Positions 21,920 to 32,260 of a stretch of DNA of 64,000 bases are shown piece by piece (position 1 is the stretch's first letter; each line of letters starts with the position of its first letter). The translations under genes and the position numbers were made by a program. The DNA lies in NCBI GenBank assembly GCA_963932145.1, contig OZ010581.1, positions 88,222,555 to 88,286,554 of the forward strand, written 5' to 3'. Source of the DNA: Acanthosepion lycidas (taxonomy: Eukaryota > Mollusca > Cephalopoda > Sepiida > Sepiidae). The notes under the pieces are model-generated. The model had not been told where the DNA came from. It searched no databases and was given only the letters and a program-made list of their open reading frames with translations.

Positions 21920-23565
21920 AACATCTAGTGAAGGCGTTGATCAACAGTAGGCGGTTAGGAATTTATCTCCCAGGTCAACTTGCTAACACACCTGTCTCCT
22001 GTGATAGACACTGAATGAAAGATTATTTTGGGTACATCTGACATGAGTCATATTCTACTAATATTTTAATGCCCATTCATCCCAGATTGTGAATATTACC
22101 ATTTTAGAAATTATGTCAAGATATTGATCATTATCAGAATTGAGGATAATCGAACACAACTTGGGAAATGATTTTGTATCATTTATAACAGGTCACCAGT
22201 CTAGCCCATTGATGCAGTCAATTAATATATTTTGCTTGAAATTTATATTACATTTTCAAATGGCCTCTATTGATTCCCTGAAAGAAAAGTTTTAATTCTT
22301 GGTTATCAGACTCTTTCATTCGATTGAACTTTGCGCTCGATTCTCCGATAAATTCCATGATGTACCAAACTTATTATCTTACATTTATTTCTTAATTGTT
22401 AAAGATGTTTGGCCATAATTGAAGATGATGTATTGTGCGTGCTTATTAAATATCTCTTGCTTTGACAAGGATCTGCATCAATAGACACTTTCAAAAGATT
22501 ATTATGTAAAGCGACTTGACTTCTAGTGCGAATGTTATCAAAACATCACAACCACAATTTTATACTTCCTGTAGCATTTCTGACATTAATGTACAATTAT
22601 TTGTATTTGGGTATAGAGACATAAATATTCTTTATTGTCTGTATTAAGTTACTAGTTCTATAAACATCATAGAGCAAGCAATGACACAAATAAGATTAAT
22701 TAGTCTTTTTGTCTGCAATATAGTTATACATAAATTATAAATTAAGTAGCAATCTGATAGAACTACCTAGGAGAATTATTGCCTCTTGTAAATCTTTGAA
22801 ATGGAAATAGATTTTTATTCAAATTATATTTAAAGGAGATTTTGCCAAAAAGCAGTTCTATACAAAACGAAATTCTTCTTGAAAGTATTACAGAACTTTG
22901 AGAAGAAATACAGTGCAAAACCTAAATAAAAGCTAATTCGGTCTATATGTTGATTAGTTTCGTTTTTTATAATAGAAATTAGTTCAACTTTACTCACGTC
23001 AATTTTTAAACACTAATTCAATAGTAGAAATTTTTTAAAAAAATACTGCGAAAACTTGGTAACGATTGGAACCAAAATGTCTGGTGGTAATATTATGAAA
23101 CCTACATTCTAGTCACTTATAACAAAGACCGTTGTGCTATTTTTTTTTAATTTCCGAAAAAAAACTAGGGCTCACCATATTTTTTGCTTTAATAAAACTT
23201 ATTTTAAAATTATTTACTATTTTCATGTTAGTAACAATCTCGCCTCCCCCCCCCCAAAAAAAATAAATAAAAATGAAAAAAAATGGAGGAAAAACTGTTT
23301 ATTTTTAATATATTATTTTTCCATATTATAGTTTCATGGTGGAGCGGAAATCATTGCACACGCCCGGCCTGGACTAATACAAGATATTTTGTCTAAAATT
23401 TTTTTCGTAAAATAAAGTAAAGAAAAGAATAATAAATATTAGGTTTTTCGTTCTTAAAATCTGCAATAATCAATAATAAAAAGTTAAAATAATTACGCAC
23501 ACACACACAGACACAAAATCGGAAATAAATTTAAGAGAATAGAAAATTTAAAAATATATATAGCG
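21920..23565. other. No recognised feature
   Basis: AT-rich anonymous DNA, with a short C-run/A-run at 23,240-23,285. Confidence 0.5.
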
Positions 23566-23570
23566 TTTCG

Positions 23571-23667
23571 AAATTATCAGCAGAATTAAAAAGTAAAAAA
23601 GAACGAGAATAATAATTATTCTAGTTCGTTTTTACTTGTTAATTCTGCGAATTTCCAAACACTTTCT
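23571..23667. repeat. Imperfect palindrome (foldback), about 47-bp arms
   Basis: The left arm (gcgtttcgaaattatcagca...) pairs with the right arm (...ctgcgaatttccaaacac) around a central ttattctagttcg/cgagaataa. A few mismatches and indels are present. Possibly a small MITE. Confidence 0.7.
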
Positions 23668-23695
23668 TAGTTAAAAATGGATTCTAATGCAATTA

Positions 23696-23844
23696 CAGTG
23701 TAACCCGGATATAAGAGATATTTTATCTGGTCCCAAATTAGAGCCATACTTACCTAAACAAAATAGACCAAACATGGATATAAAAAACCCAGATATAAGA
23801 GACTTCTTCGGTCCCAACAACTCTCTTATATCCGGGTTACACTG
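23696..23844. mobile_element. pogo/Tigger-type MITE (149 bp)
   Basis: Perfect 23-bp terminal inverted repeats beginning cagtgtaacccggatataag, flanked by TA on both sides. Ends of the CAGT...-with-TA-duplication type are characteristic of pogo/Tigger elements. An internal, shifted copy of the end sequence ('cccagatataagagact') lies near 23,788-23,805. No coding capacity. Confidence 0.85.
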
Positions 23845-24339
23845 TATTACGTATTTTTAATTTTCAAATATCTTCGCAAATACAAATAATACGATGAAAA
23901 TTTTTTTTGCAAAAAGGTGGGCTGGATGATACTAAGTTTGTAAATATATCTATTTTGTTGTTAATTATTGTATGTTACAATTCGGAGCATATCTTGTGGA
24001 ACTTGGTAATAGCTTGAGAAAAAATATCTGATGATACATTGCTATAAGTAGGACGACAAAAAAGCTGAAACTGAAATTAAAGATTGAATCTACAGACTAT
24101 CAAGGATTAATCAAACCTACCAAAGTGTACACAAAAAATATTGTGCTTCGGGAACTTTTGCAGTAAACAATTTTGGTTGTAATATGCAACATTTATGAGG
24201 ATAATATACGGATATCTTTCCTTAGGTGTTTATAAATTGTACACTGTCCAATTATTAATTATTAACAACCAATTATTTTAAATTGCATAATTATACTTGA
24301 ATTAAACTAAATTACTTACACTATAATACATATTATATT

Positions 24340-24360
24340 ATATTCTATTCTATTCTATTC
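24340..24360. repeat. (ATTCT)n pentanucleotide repeat
   Basis: About four units just outside the Gypsy-2 LTR. Confidence 0.85.
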
Positions 24361-24393
24361 TTTTAATTTTGATGGCACGACTACACTAGTTAT

Positions 24394-24542
24394 TTTTATA
24401 ACTCACTCTTAGTAGTTATAATATTATGCCTTGCTTAGGCTACTCGCCTTGACGTCTGTTGGAAATTCTGCTGACTCCAACGACTATATAAGACGTCTTG
24501 CCTAGTTCATTTGTGTTACGGGGGGTTATTTATTCCCCAACA
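24394..24542 (-). repeat. Gypsy-2 3' LTR
   Basis: 149 bp. Shares 'ggttataatattatRcctt', 'gacgtctgttRgaaattct' and 'cttgcctagttc' with the 5' LTR, and ends ...ccccaaca (TGTT on the minus strand). Confidence 0.85.
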
Positions 24543-24619
24543 CCAGCCGCCTTTGAGATTTTTTTTATTAGTAAATATTCCATTTTATTTCTTAGTATTA
24601 ACCCCCTACTCTTTTTGGC

Positions 24620-25140
24620 GAGTTCGCCAACATACTGAACTTTCGTTTTGGGTCAATGTCTCGTTTTTTTTTTCCGTATGTTTCTTTCTTCTGGTAATCA
24701 TACTCGTACGTTCAACGAATTCTTGGAGTGTTGGTAAATCAAAAGTATCAGTTTTCATACGTTCTTCTTTTCTTGAAGGCCTTACTTCAGTAAACCTTTT
24801 CTTAAAATGTTTCCAATAGCTTTTGTGTTACCATTTTTTACCATATGTATCATTTTTCCAATTCTTGACCGTTTTTCCACATTTCTTTTCAATTTTTATA
24901 TACTCTGAAAAACACTTTTTCGCCAAATTTGAAAAAAAATTGTGTCCTTTTTGTTATCTGTTCTTTTTTTGGTAACAACATGCCGAAAGCAGATTTAGTT
25001 TTTCTTGCGAACATCAATTCTGCCGGCAACATGTCTGACGGTGTTTTGGGATCCGTCGTTATCCCGTATACTCTCAAGTATTTTCTTAGTAATTCTTCGC
25101 TCCCTTTTTCATTACTTGCTTTTTTTCAAAGATCTCTTAA
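24620..25140 (-). pseudogene. pol: Gypsy-2 integrase C-terminal region
   Basis: Minus-strand frames give LRVYGITTDPKTPSDMLPAE, then LMFARKTKSAFGMLLPK (the conserved 'TP..SPAELMFGRK' block after the integrase core), then FKFGEKVFFRVYKN (the 'GDKVxxxxYK' start of the GPY-like domain) and a decayed tail toward the LTR. This part helps target and bind DNA during integration. Stops and frameshifts are present. Confidence 0.85.
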
Positions 25141-25400
25141 AAGTACCTATATACCGTTCAGCTTGTCCGTTTGATCTTGGGTGATACAGCAGGGTAGTAA
25201 TATGTTCACTAGAGAACATTTTACAAAAAACTTTAAATTCGTAAGCAGTGAATTTCGTACCGTTATCGGAGACAGAATGCCATATCGTGCAAGCAGTATA
25301 AAAAATTCTCTGTAACTGTGGAAGATGGTTTTCAACACTTACAAATTTCAGTCCACTTAATAAAGCTATCCACTACCAAAAGATGCGATCTATTTATCGG
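25141..25400 (-). pseudogene. pol: Gypsy-2 integrase catalytic core
   Basis: The minus strand shows DFAGPINRSHLLVVDSFIKW (first catalytic Asp). After frameshifts it gives FYTACTIWHSVSDNGTKF (second Asp in SDNGTKF) and YHPRSNGQAER (the NGxAE block with the catalytic Glu). All three acidic residues of the D,D-35-E triad survive, but the reading frame is broken. Integrase inserts element DNA into the nuclear genome. Confidence 0.92.
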
Positions 25401-25608
25401 ACCTGCGAAATCTATGTGCAATCTTAATCACGGAGTATGTGTTTTTAACCAAGGTTGTCGAGATAGGTGATTTTGATGCCAGAGTACAAACTCGGCAGGA
25501 TTTTACTAATTTTTCAATGTCTTGTTCCATTTTCGTCCAGTATACATAGCTTCGCAAATTTAATCCATCAAATTCCAGGATGCCCACTATGTAATATGCT
25601 AGGTGCAA
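25390..25608 (-). pseudogene. pol: Gypsy-2 integrase zinc-binding (H2C2) domain
   Basis: The ORF contains LRSYVYWTKMEQDIEKLVKS followed by CRVCTLASKSP. The CxxC pair and the 'YWPxMxxDIExxVxxCxxC' pattern are those of the H2C2 domain of Ty3/Gypsy integrases. The His-bearing part just upstream is degraded (YYIVGILEF where 'HPGI' is expected). It leads directly into the catalytic core. Confidence 0.9.
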
Positions 25609-25779
25609 AAATCAGTAATCAGTCAGAGAGCGAGTAAGCTTGGATTCCATTCTAAAAATTGTCTGTTTTACTTTTAGTCTTACTTATTTTCAAAATAAAC
25701 ACGTTTTCCTTTGTTTTTACTTTTATTTCTTCCACAGTAACTGGTAGTTTGTATGATATATATTAATTTCTATTTAACT

Positions 25780-26340
25780 TTTTAATCTTGCAATATCAGT
25801 GTACTCAGACGGTTCCGTATTTTTTGGTATCAAACTTCATAAACCATCAGCATGTCCTAATTTTGGGACGGTTGGTATTCCATGCTGAAATCAAAATTTA
25901 ATAAGATGGCACCTCGGAGTTATAATCTCTTCGTTATATGCGAAAAAAAAAATTCTTTTTTTGAATCATAAATTGATACTAGAGGTCGATGGTCTGTCTG
26001 AAAACGAAAACTCCTGTGTATAAATTGGGAAAGTTTTCATTGCAAATATTATTGCTAACATCTTTTTCGATCTGGCTGTAGTTTTTTTTCTGTCGGTAGT
26101 AGCGAACGTGAAGCATGTTCAATGGCTTTCATGTCACTGTCATCATATTTATGCACAATTACCTCTCCTCTACTATAGTCACTAGCATCTGAAACATATA
26201 TAATTTCTGCTTTTAGATAGTGTTCGCTAATAAGTCTGACGTTAGTATTTTCTTGATTTCTACAAACGTCCTCTTACAATTGTCAGTCCATTTCCAATTT
26301 ACGCCCCTTTTTTCAGCGAATTGTTCAATGGAACGCTCGA
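25780..26340 (-). pseudogene. pol: Gypsy-2 RNase H and connection region
   Basis: Minus-strand frames give WKWTDNCKRTFVEIKKILTS (pre-RNase H linker), then a degraded YVSDASDYSRGEVIVHKYD (catalytic Asp), KNYSQIEKDV (catalytic Glu), FRFQTDHRPLVSIYDSKK (the TDHKPL block) and GHADGL followed by LIPKNTEP. The same sequence landmarks occur in Gypsy-1, showing that both elements belong to the same or neighbouring lineages. Multiple stops. Confidence 0.88.
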
Positions 26341-26399
26341 ATTCTGCATATTAGGAATATAAATTTAATGATAGTTTACTAGTATCAGAAATGCTTGTA

Positions 26400-27000
26400 A
26401 ACTAAACTTGGAGGAGACATATTCTTAATTACACTTGCTCCCGACGGATCTGGTTGACTACCATTTTTGTTAATGATTTGTCCTTATTTTAGACAAAAAG
26501 ATTCCACATTTTCCTTCAATGAATTTGAACCCGTACTCACCTATTTTTTCAAAACCTATTTTCACATGCCCGATATTTTATTCCTTAGATACAATTTTAA
26601 TAAATATATCATCCAGATAAGCAACTACGAACTCATAATCTGCAAATTTAGTATTCATAACTTGTTAAAATATAGCTGGAGCCACTTCTGTTCAAAAAGG
26701 AAATGGTTTGAATTTACAATCCTTTGTGCGTACTTAGTTATTAAGTCTGAACATTCCACCTGTATTTGCAAATACACATCATAAATATCCAGCTTAAAAA
26801 TTTCTTCCACAGATTAAATTCGCAAAATCTTTCTCTGAACTTGGTAATGGGTAATTCTGAGGTTTTAAAAATTTGTTTAATACTGTCGAAAAGTCAGCAG
26901 AAACAGGATTTTTATCATTTTTTTTCTTTAGATATTTTGCTGGTGTTGTCTATTTTAAATGTTTAGTCTTTTCAGTTATACCTGTTTATTCAAGTCTGTC
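26400..27000 (-). pseudogene. pol: Gypsy-2 reverse transcriptase
   Basis: The minus strand includes YPLPSSEKDFANL (fingers/palm start), FKPFPFRTEVAPAIFQQVMN and DYEFVVAYLDDIFIKIVS, with the YLDD catalytic pair intact near 26,595-26,640. Spacing between blocks is near normal, but several frame changes and stops interrupt it. Closest visible relative in this window: Gypsy-1 RT (KVAPAIFQQIMD). Confidence 0.92.
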
Positions 27001-27099
27001 TAATTATTCGTTGAATTAATACAATGCTGCGAATGGTATACTATGTTCAGGTTTAAACACTGGCATCGACCCCTTTTTTTACTTGAAATTGCGCTTTGA

Positions 27100-27600
27100 C
27101 TTTGGAACACCGACAGAACATCCAGAAAACTTTTTTTCGATTCTTCCTTTAAATTTTCACATTGTTTTTTTTTTTTTTTTTAAACTGGTCGCTTGTCCAC
27201 TTACATTTTTGCAATAAATATTTATAGCTAAACCCTACAGCTCTAATAACTCCATCCAGTCAGTACCGAATAAGTTTATAGTATTTTTTAATACATAAGC
27301 ATTAGCTTTTACACACTTGTTACGGAATGAGACGTTACAAGTCATTTCGCTTAAAATGAATTTACATCCGATACGCCACGTGCTATTTTCAAAGTTCTTT
27401 TTAATACAGGTTTTCCTTTTGCTTTCTATGTGGCTTCATTGATTGTGATATCACTGCCAGTGTTTAGTTGTATTTTTACATCCACATTATTAAATTTCAT
27501 ATACAAACATTTTCTTATGCATTTTGTAAGTCGCAACGCTGTGTGCGAAATTTTTTCTGTTAAGACCTTTCCTTGCTTTAGTTTTACAGTGTGACTTATG
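27100..27600 (-). pseudogene. Gypsy-2 aspartic protease with mutated active site
   Basis: The minus strand encodes VDVKIQLNTGSDITI at about 27,436-27,485. Retroelement proteases read 'xLDTGSDxTxI'; here the catalytic Asp is Asn (aac). The remaining protease domain and the following linker to RT are discernible but carry stops. The protease would process the Gag-Pol polyprotein. Confidence 0.8.
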
Positions 27601-27602
27601 TC

Positions 27603-27866
27603 CTACATTTCCACTTTTGTATCACTTTGAATTCTTAACGGAACAGTCGACTGTTGTTGCTTCGCTAATAATTCTTCCATATTTGAAAAATACATATTTT
27701 TTCCTTCATTCTCTTTTTTTTCTTTTTTACCCACACCGGATGACCCCCCCACACCAAAAAAAAAAAAACAAACCCTGAATTGGTTCTCGTTTATTGTCGT
27801 CACTATTATCATGTGCGCCAAAGCAATAAAAATGTACTTTTGTCCTACTGGTATGAGATTCGCCAC
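27603..27866 (-). pseudogene. gag: Gypsy-2 gag/zinc-knuckle scrap and leader
   Basis: The open frame begins at the PBS side and includes a poly-A/T interrupted stretch and MEELLAKQQQSTVPLRIQSD before the protease. In another frame a CFGAHDNS segment resembles a decayed zinc knuckle. Most of gag is missing, probably by internal deletion. Confidence 0.45.
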
Positions 27867-28051
27867 TGTTATAACTCACACCGAGCGGTTATAATATTAT
27901 ACCTTGCTAAGACTACTCATCGTGACGTCTGTTAGAAATTCTCCTGGCAGAATTCTCCAAAGGACTACTTTATTTAAGTCATCTTGCCTAGTTCCTTTGT
28001 ATTACCGGTTTGTGAGTGTGTGTGTGTGGGGGGGGTATTTACTCTAAAACA
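27867..28051 (-). repeat. Gypsy-2 5' LTR
   Basis: 185 bp, tgttataactcac...aaaaca. Longer than the 3' LTR partly because of a (TG)n/G-run expansion at 28,013-28,036. The adjacent internal base run, read on the minus strand, begins TGGCG (27,865-27,861), the start of a tRNA primer-binding site. Confidence 0.85.
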
Positions 28052-28113
28052 ATAATTACATATGTCCAAATAAATAAGCATCTGCAAACATATCTTTAAA
28101 ACTATTTTAACAG

Positions 28114-28114
<1 letters not shown>

Positions 28115-28179
<65 letters not shown>

Positions 28180-28207
28180 ATATATAATATATATATATAT
28201 ATATATA
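28115..28207. repeat. (CA)n-(TA)n compound microsatellite
   Basis: About 62 bp of CA then about 30 bp of TA. Confidence 0.98.
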
Positions 28208-28259
28208 AAACGATAGATATGCAACTCAAAGAAACTTGACGATCATTACCAGAAGATTT

Positions 28260-28808
28260 CATGAAATAAAATCCTCACATCGATCCCGGTGCATTTTTTA
28301 CTGTTATATCTAATTTTATTGCATGAAAATATGGATGTTTTAGGTGTTAGAACTGTTGCGTGGCTATATCTACCTAGCTACGCTCCAGACCTCTGGAGGT
28401 GTCACTTATATTTGTTGGGCATAGCTACTGGGAATTTACTGAAGTTCCACGTATGATCGGTGGGGTTTAAGTCGTTAAGGAATATCGACGAGGCAAATAG
28501 AATATTTAAAGTTAGTCGAGTGTTCTTGAAACTAGTTTAATGACAACCATCCACGATAACTCGATAACTAGCATTAGTTGTATCTATCATTATATGATCT
28601 GCGTCGATCACACCTGTCAAAACAGACTACAATTTCAGTTACTCATTAGAAATTCCAACTATATACTCGTCACACCATGACAAAGTCAATACCAGCTTGC
28701 ACATAATCTCTATTGTCAGACAGTATCCATAATGTGACACATATCCGTATGTCTTTCCGAAAGGTCTGGAAAATTTATTCGTCTGACAAGGCGACACATC
28801 ACCATTTT

Positions 28809-28855
<47 letters not shown>

Positions 28856-31590
28856 CGTTACAATTAGTGGATACATTTTTGAGTAGACACCCCTGTCTTT
28901 TAAACAGATGAATTTTAGTCTACCCTTCTGGTTTTTCAAGAGTTTTTAATAAATAACATATGCATTTCGGTATGATTTAAACCTATATAACCCAACGCGC
29001 TTTTAGATTCCTCAGCCACGAAAGAAATTAGTTTGAAGCAAGGCTCAATTAACCTTCTTAAGTAAGCACATGTATCGTTTTAGATCTTTCAACGTACATA
29101 TCTGATAACTTTAGTTTTGTATCAGATAAACCAACTAAGTTATAAGGAATTTTAGGAATTTTTTATAATCCTATATCATATCCCATTACTATATACTTTT
29201 TTTAGTAAACACGTCTGTTTTCTAGTATATATATATATATATCCTTCTTTCATGCACATTTCATTGAATGTGACACAGTGTTCGATTTAGTTTTTCATAC
29301 AATTTCCCATGAGATCTAATAATTTATTTCTTTTCGGATGATAAAATATAAAAAAATAAAACTGTCCAATTGTTCATTATAGCCGAGCGCGTTCAGCTAT
29401 GCATTTAGCCATTTTCAATGTTGAAATATATTCATAGTTAAGATGAAATAGATTGTTGTATGTCTGTAGGTATATGATGTTTTCATTTTCAAAATACGGC
29501 CAAGATATTGAATCCATGTTCATAGTTGATATTATGGAGTGTTGTTTTTTGTTTTTATTAATAAGTTTTCCATTATTTTTTAGCGCCCTTTTTTGCATCA
29601 TTGGTGCAAGTTTGTTTTTTTATTGGGTACATGTGCGTGTGTGTTTTCGCGCGCGCATGCGCACATGTATGTATGTACGTGTAGAATGCTGTGATTATTT
29701 GTCCTTTTTGTTGCTTTTTTTTTCACTTTACACCTTACTCCTTAATCGTTTTTCACTTTTCCTTTTTTTTCGTTCAGTTGTTACTATTTGACTTCCAGGT
29801 TTCTAGATGTGTTGTTGTTAATTTTTGAGTGTATTACTTTTTCTTCAATCAGGAAAATTGGATTTCATTTAATTTTTTTTTGTTCAATAATTAGTTTAAT
29901 TGTTTAAATAATAAAGTAAATATTTACATGTCTTCACTTAGTCATTATTTCGTTTTCTCATATGATTTGGTGTTATCTTAAGTAGTATTAAGGTATTAAT
30001 TGGGGGAGGTTAGGTTTCTAATTATTTTTTTTATTATTATTTGAATGTGTACGCATATGCTTATAGCCATACGCTTACGCACTGACACACATGCTTATAC
30101 ATATATAGATATACACATACACGCGCACACAAAAACATATGTACTTATACAAATGCGCACACTGACACATGCACAACATCTCTGGCATGTCACAAAAATG
30201 GTGAAAATGGTGAACAAAATTGGTGAGGCAACATTTGAGATTATTCGTATAAACTACATTTCTATTCAAGCATTTACAGCGAAAATATTTAGAAAAGATA
30301 ACATTGTCAATTTTTAAAAAAGAGACTAACATTTTAATGTTAACTATTTCTCTGCAGTGAAACCATTCGTATGGAACCGATGTAGTAAATTCTAAATCAA
30401 TTTTCTTTGGTTTAATTATGGCAATTTTTCTCTGAGTTAAATTCTATCAGCGATACAGTCTTTTAATTTAATGTGATTATTTTATTTGTCTGACACAAGA
30501 GGTTTAAATTCCGAATATATACAATTGTGGTTGTTGATTTATATTTTGCATTATCATGGTTATACCACCCCATACATCTTTAGTGAAACGTTTCCAATAG
30601 TTGAAAAATATGTACATCGGCAATATATTTTTGTAAATTTACCTAGCAAGTAAATATCTAAAATTACTCCTGCTTACTCTTGTATTATATATTATCCACA
30701 TTATCAGCACATATAATACAAAAGAATCTTTTTTGAAAGCACTGTTGTAAGTAGCAAGGTTGTCTCTCACAACATTATTATTGTAATGAAACCGATCTTT
30801 ATTATGAACCTCTACGCATGGCCTTATATTAGACTGCATCACATTTAGTAAAATTTGTTTCATGTTTTTTTTTTTGTTTTTTGTGGTGATTCTCAAGCCT
30901 GTTATTTAATATTCTACAAACTTATAGGCAATTGAAATATTCATCAATGAAAATCTACCTTAGCATAAAGTTTTAAATACTTAGGATTTTCTTTATTAAT
31001 TTTATATTTGAAAGAGCAATAACAAAATAAAAGATTCGCCAATGTTGCATTGAATCAAATAGATTTTATCAGGTTTTCCAGTCCCTGAATCTAATCATTA
31101 CCTTCATGTCGAATGAATATAAATCGAAAGTAGTTCAGCAAGTTTTAAGCAAGACAAATTTACATAAAAAGGTTGTATTATGTTCGAGCAGACTATTCAT
31201 TATCAAATTGGAAAGCGCCTTTTTTCATTCTTCTAAGTTTCAGACATTATAATTAACGCCATATCACTCGAATTATCGCTGGAGAACAGGCTAGGGTTGG
31301 AGGTTGAGTAGAAAGCAGTAGACAAAAGATGTAATTTGCATAAGTTGAGGGTTGATATGGTCAGTTTTCTTTTTGATTATTTGAGTGGCGAAAGAGTTAC
31401 ATCTGAATACATGTATTTTGGGGGAAATTAAAACTATTGGAACTCAGATATTAATCACGAATGGTTAAATTACGAGGAGAACTAAACAAACATAGTTGTA
31501 TCCCTTCTTGGTTTTTTCACCAACATTTCTTCATTGATTACAATATTATCATTATTATTAGAACTGATAACACAAAACTGATTTCTGCGT
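28260..31590. other. No recognised gene; scattered simple repeats
   Basis: Contains (TA)n-(GA)n at 28,810-28,854, a short (TA)n at 29,225-29,241, an alternating purine-pyrimidine run at 29,645-29,685 and CA-rich degenerate sequence at 30,040-30,170. Open frames such as 29,453-29,791 lie in T-rich DNA and have no motifs. Confidence 0.5.
28810..28854. repeat. (TA)n-(GA)n compound microsatellite
   Basis: About 29 bp TA followed by about 16 bp GA. Confidence 0.95.
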
Positions 31591-31599
31591 TGTCGTTTT

Positions 31600-32260
31600 C
31601 ATTCTGATATGTGTTTTTTTATCTTTTTCTATTTTCCAACTGAAAATAGTTTTATATTTCATTTTCAGTTTATTCTACTTTCACTTTTAAAATTTTTCTT
31701 TGTCTATTTCTCTCGTCATTTTCATTGTCTTTAAACTTGTTTCTTAAACCGTGTTCCTTTATCGTTTTATCACGTATTATAATTCTTTATTTTTTCATTT
31801 TAGGCATTTTCTTCTCTCTTAATTATCATGATTTTTTCATTTTTAATAGTAATTTTACTCCTTTCATCTTTATTTTTCCTAATCAAGTTGTTTGTTTTCA
31901 GGTTTCCTTTTCATTCCGTTATCTTCTACATGTTTCTTTTTCATTCTTCAATTTCTTTTCGTTTTAGGTCCTATTTTGCTTTCTTTTTATTTTCTTTCTT
32001 CATTCCATTTTTTTTTTCTAATTTTGTTTTCCATTTTGCAAATGTTATCTTTTTTTTCTTTATATCCCCTATCAGCTTTCATTTTCGACATCTCTTCCCA
32101 TTCTTTTTTTCTAATTTTCTGTTTGTCTTTTCTAAATTATTTCCGACGTTTTCCCTGTTTAACTTTTCACCATTTTTCTCTCTTTCTCCCATTTTCTCCT
32201 TCATTCAAAAACATTTAAATCAATTTCTTTTCATTAGACGATTGATTGATTTGTTTGTTT
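31600..32260. repeat. Pyrimidine-rich (TTTC/TTTTC-like) tract
   Basis: About 660 bp in which the plus strand is dominated by T with scattered C and little A or G. All three plus frames stay open simply because stop codons need purines. A second tract lies at 32,930-33,280 and a third at 57,220-57,890. Confidence 0.75.

Larger units (their letters stand above)
24394..28051 (-). mobile_element. Gypsy-2: Ty3/Gypsy LTR retrotransposon with both LTRs, gag deleted
   Basis: Minus-strand element of about 3.66 kb. Its 5' LTR (27,867-28,051), a PBS-side TGGCG, a short gag/zinc-knuckle scrap, protease, RT with YLDD, RNase H, integrase and 3' LTR (24,394-24,542) are in normal order. Gag is almost absent: under 300 bp separate the 5' LTR from the protease region. 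Many stops and frameshifts are present and the two LTRs differ clearly, so this is an old insertion. A purine-rich tract (aaaggcggctgg) precedes the 3' LTR, as expected for plus-strand priming. I could not define a target-site duplication. Confidence 0.92.
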
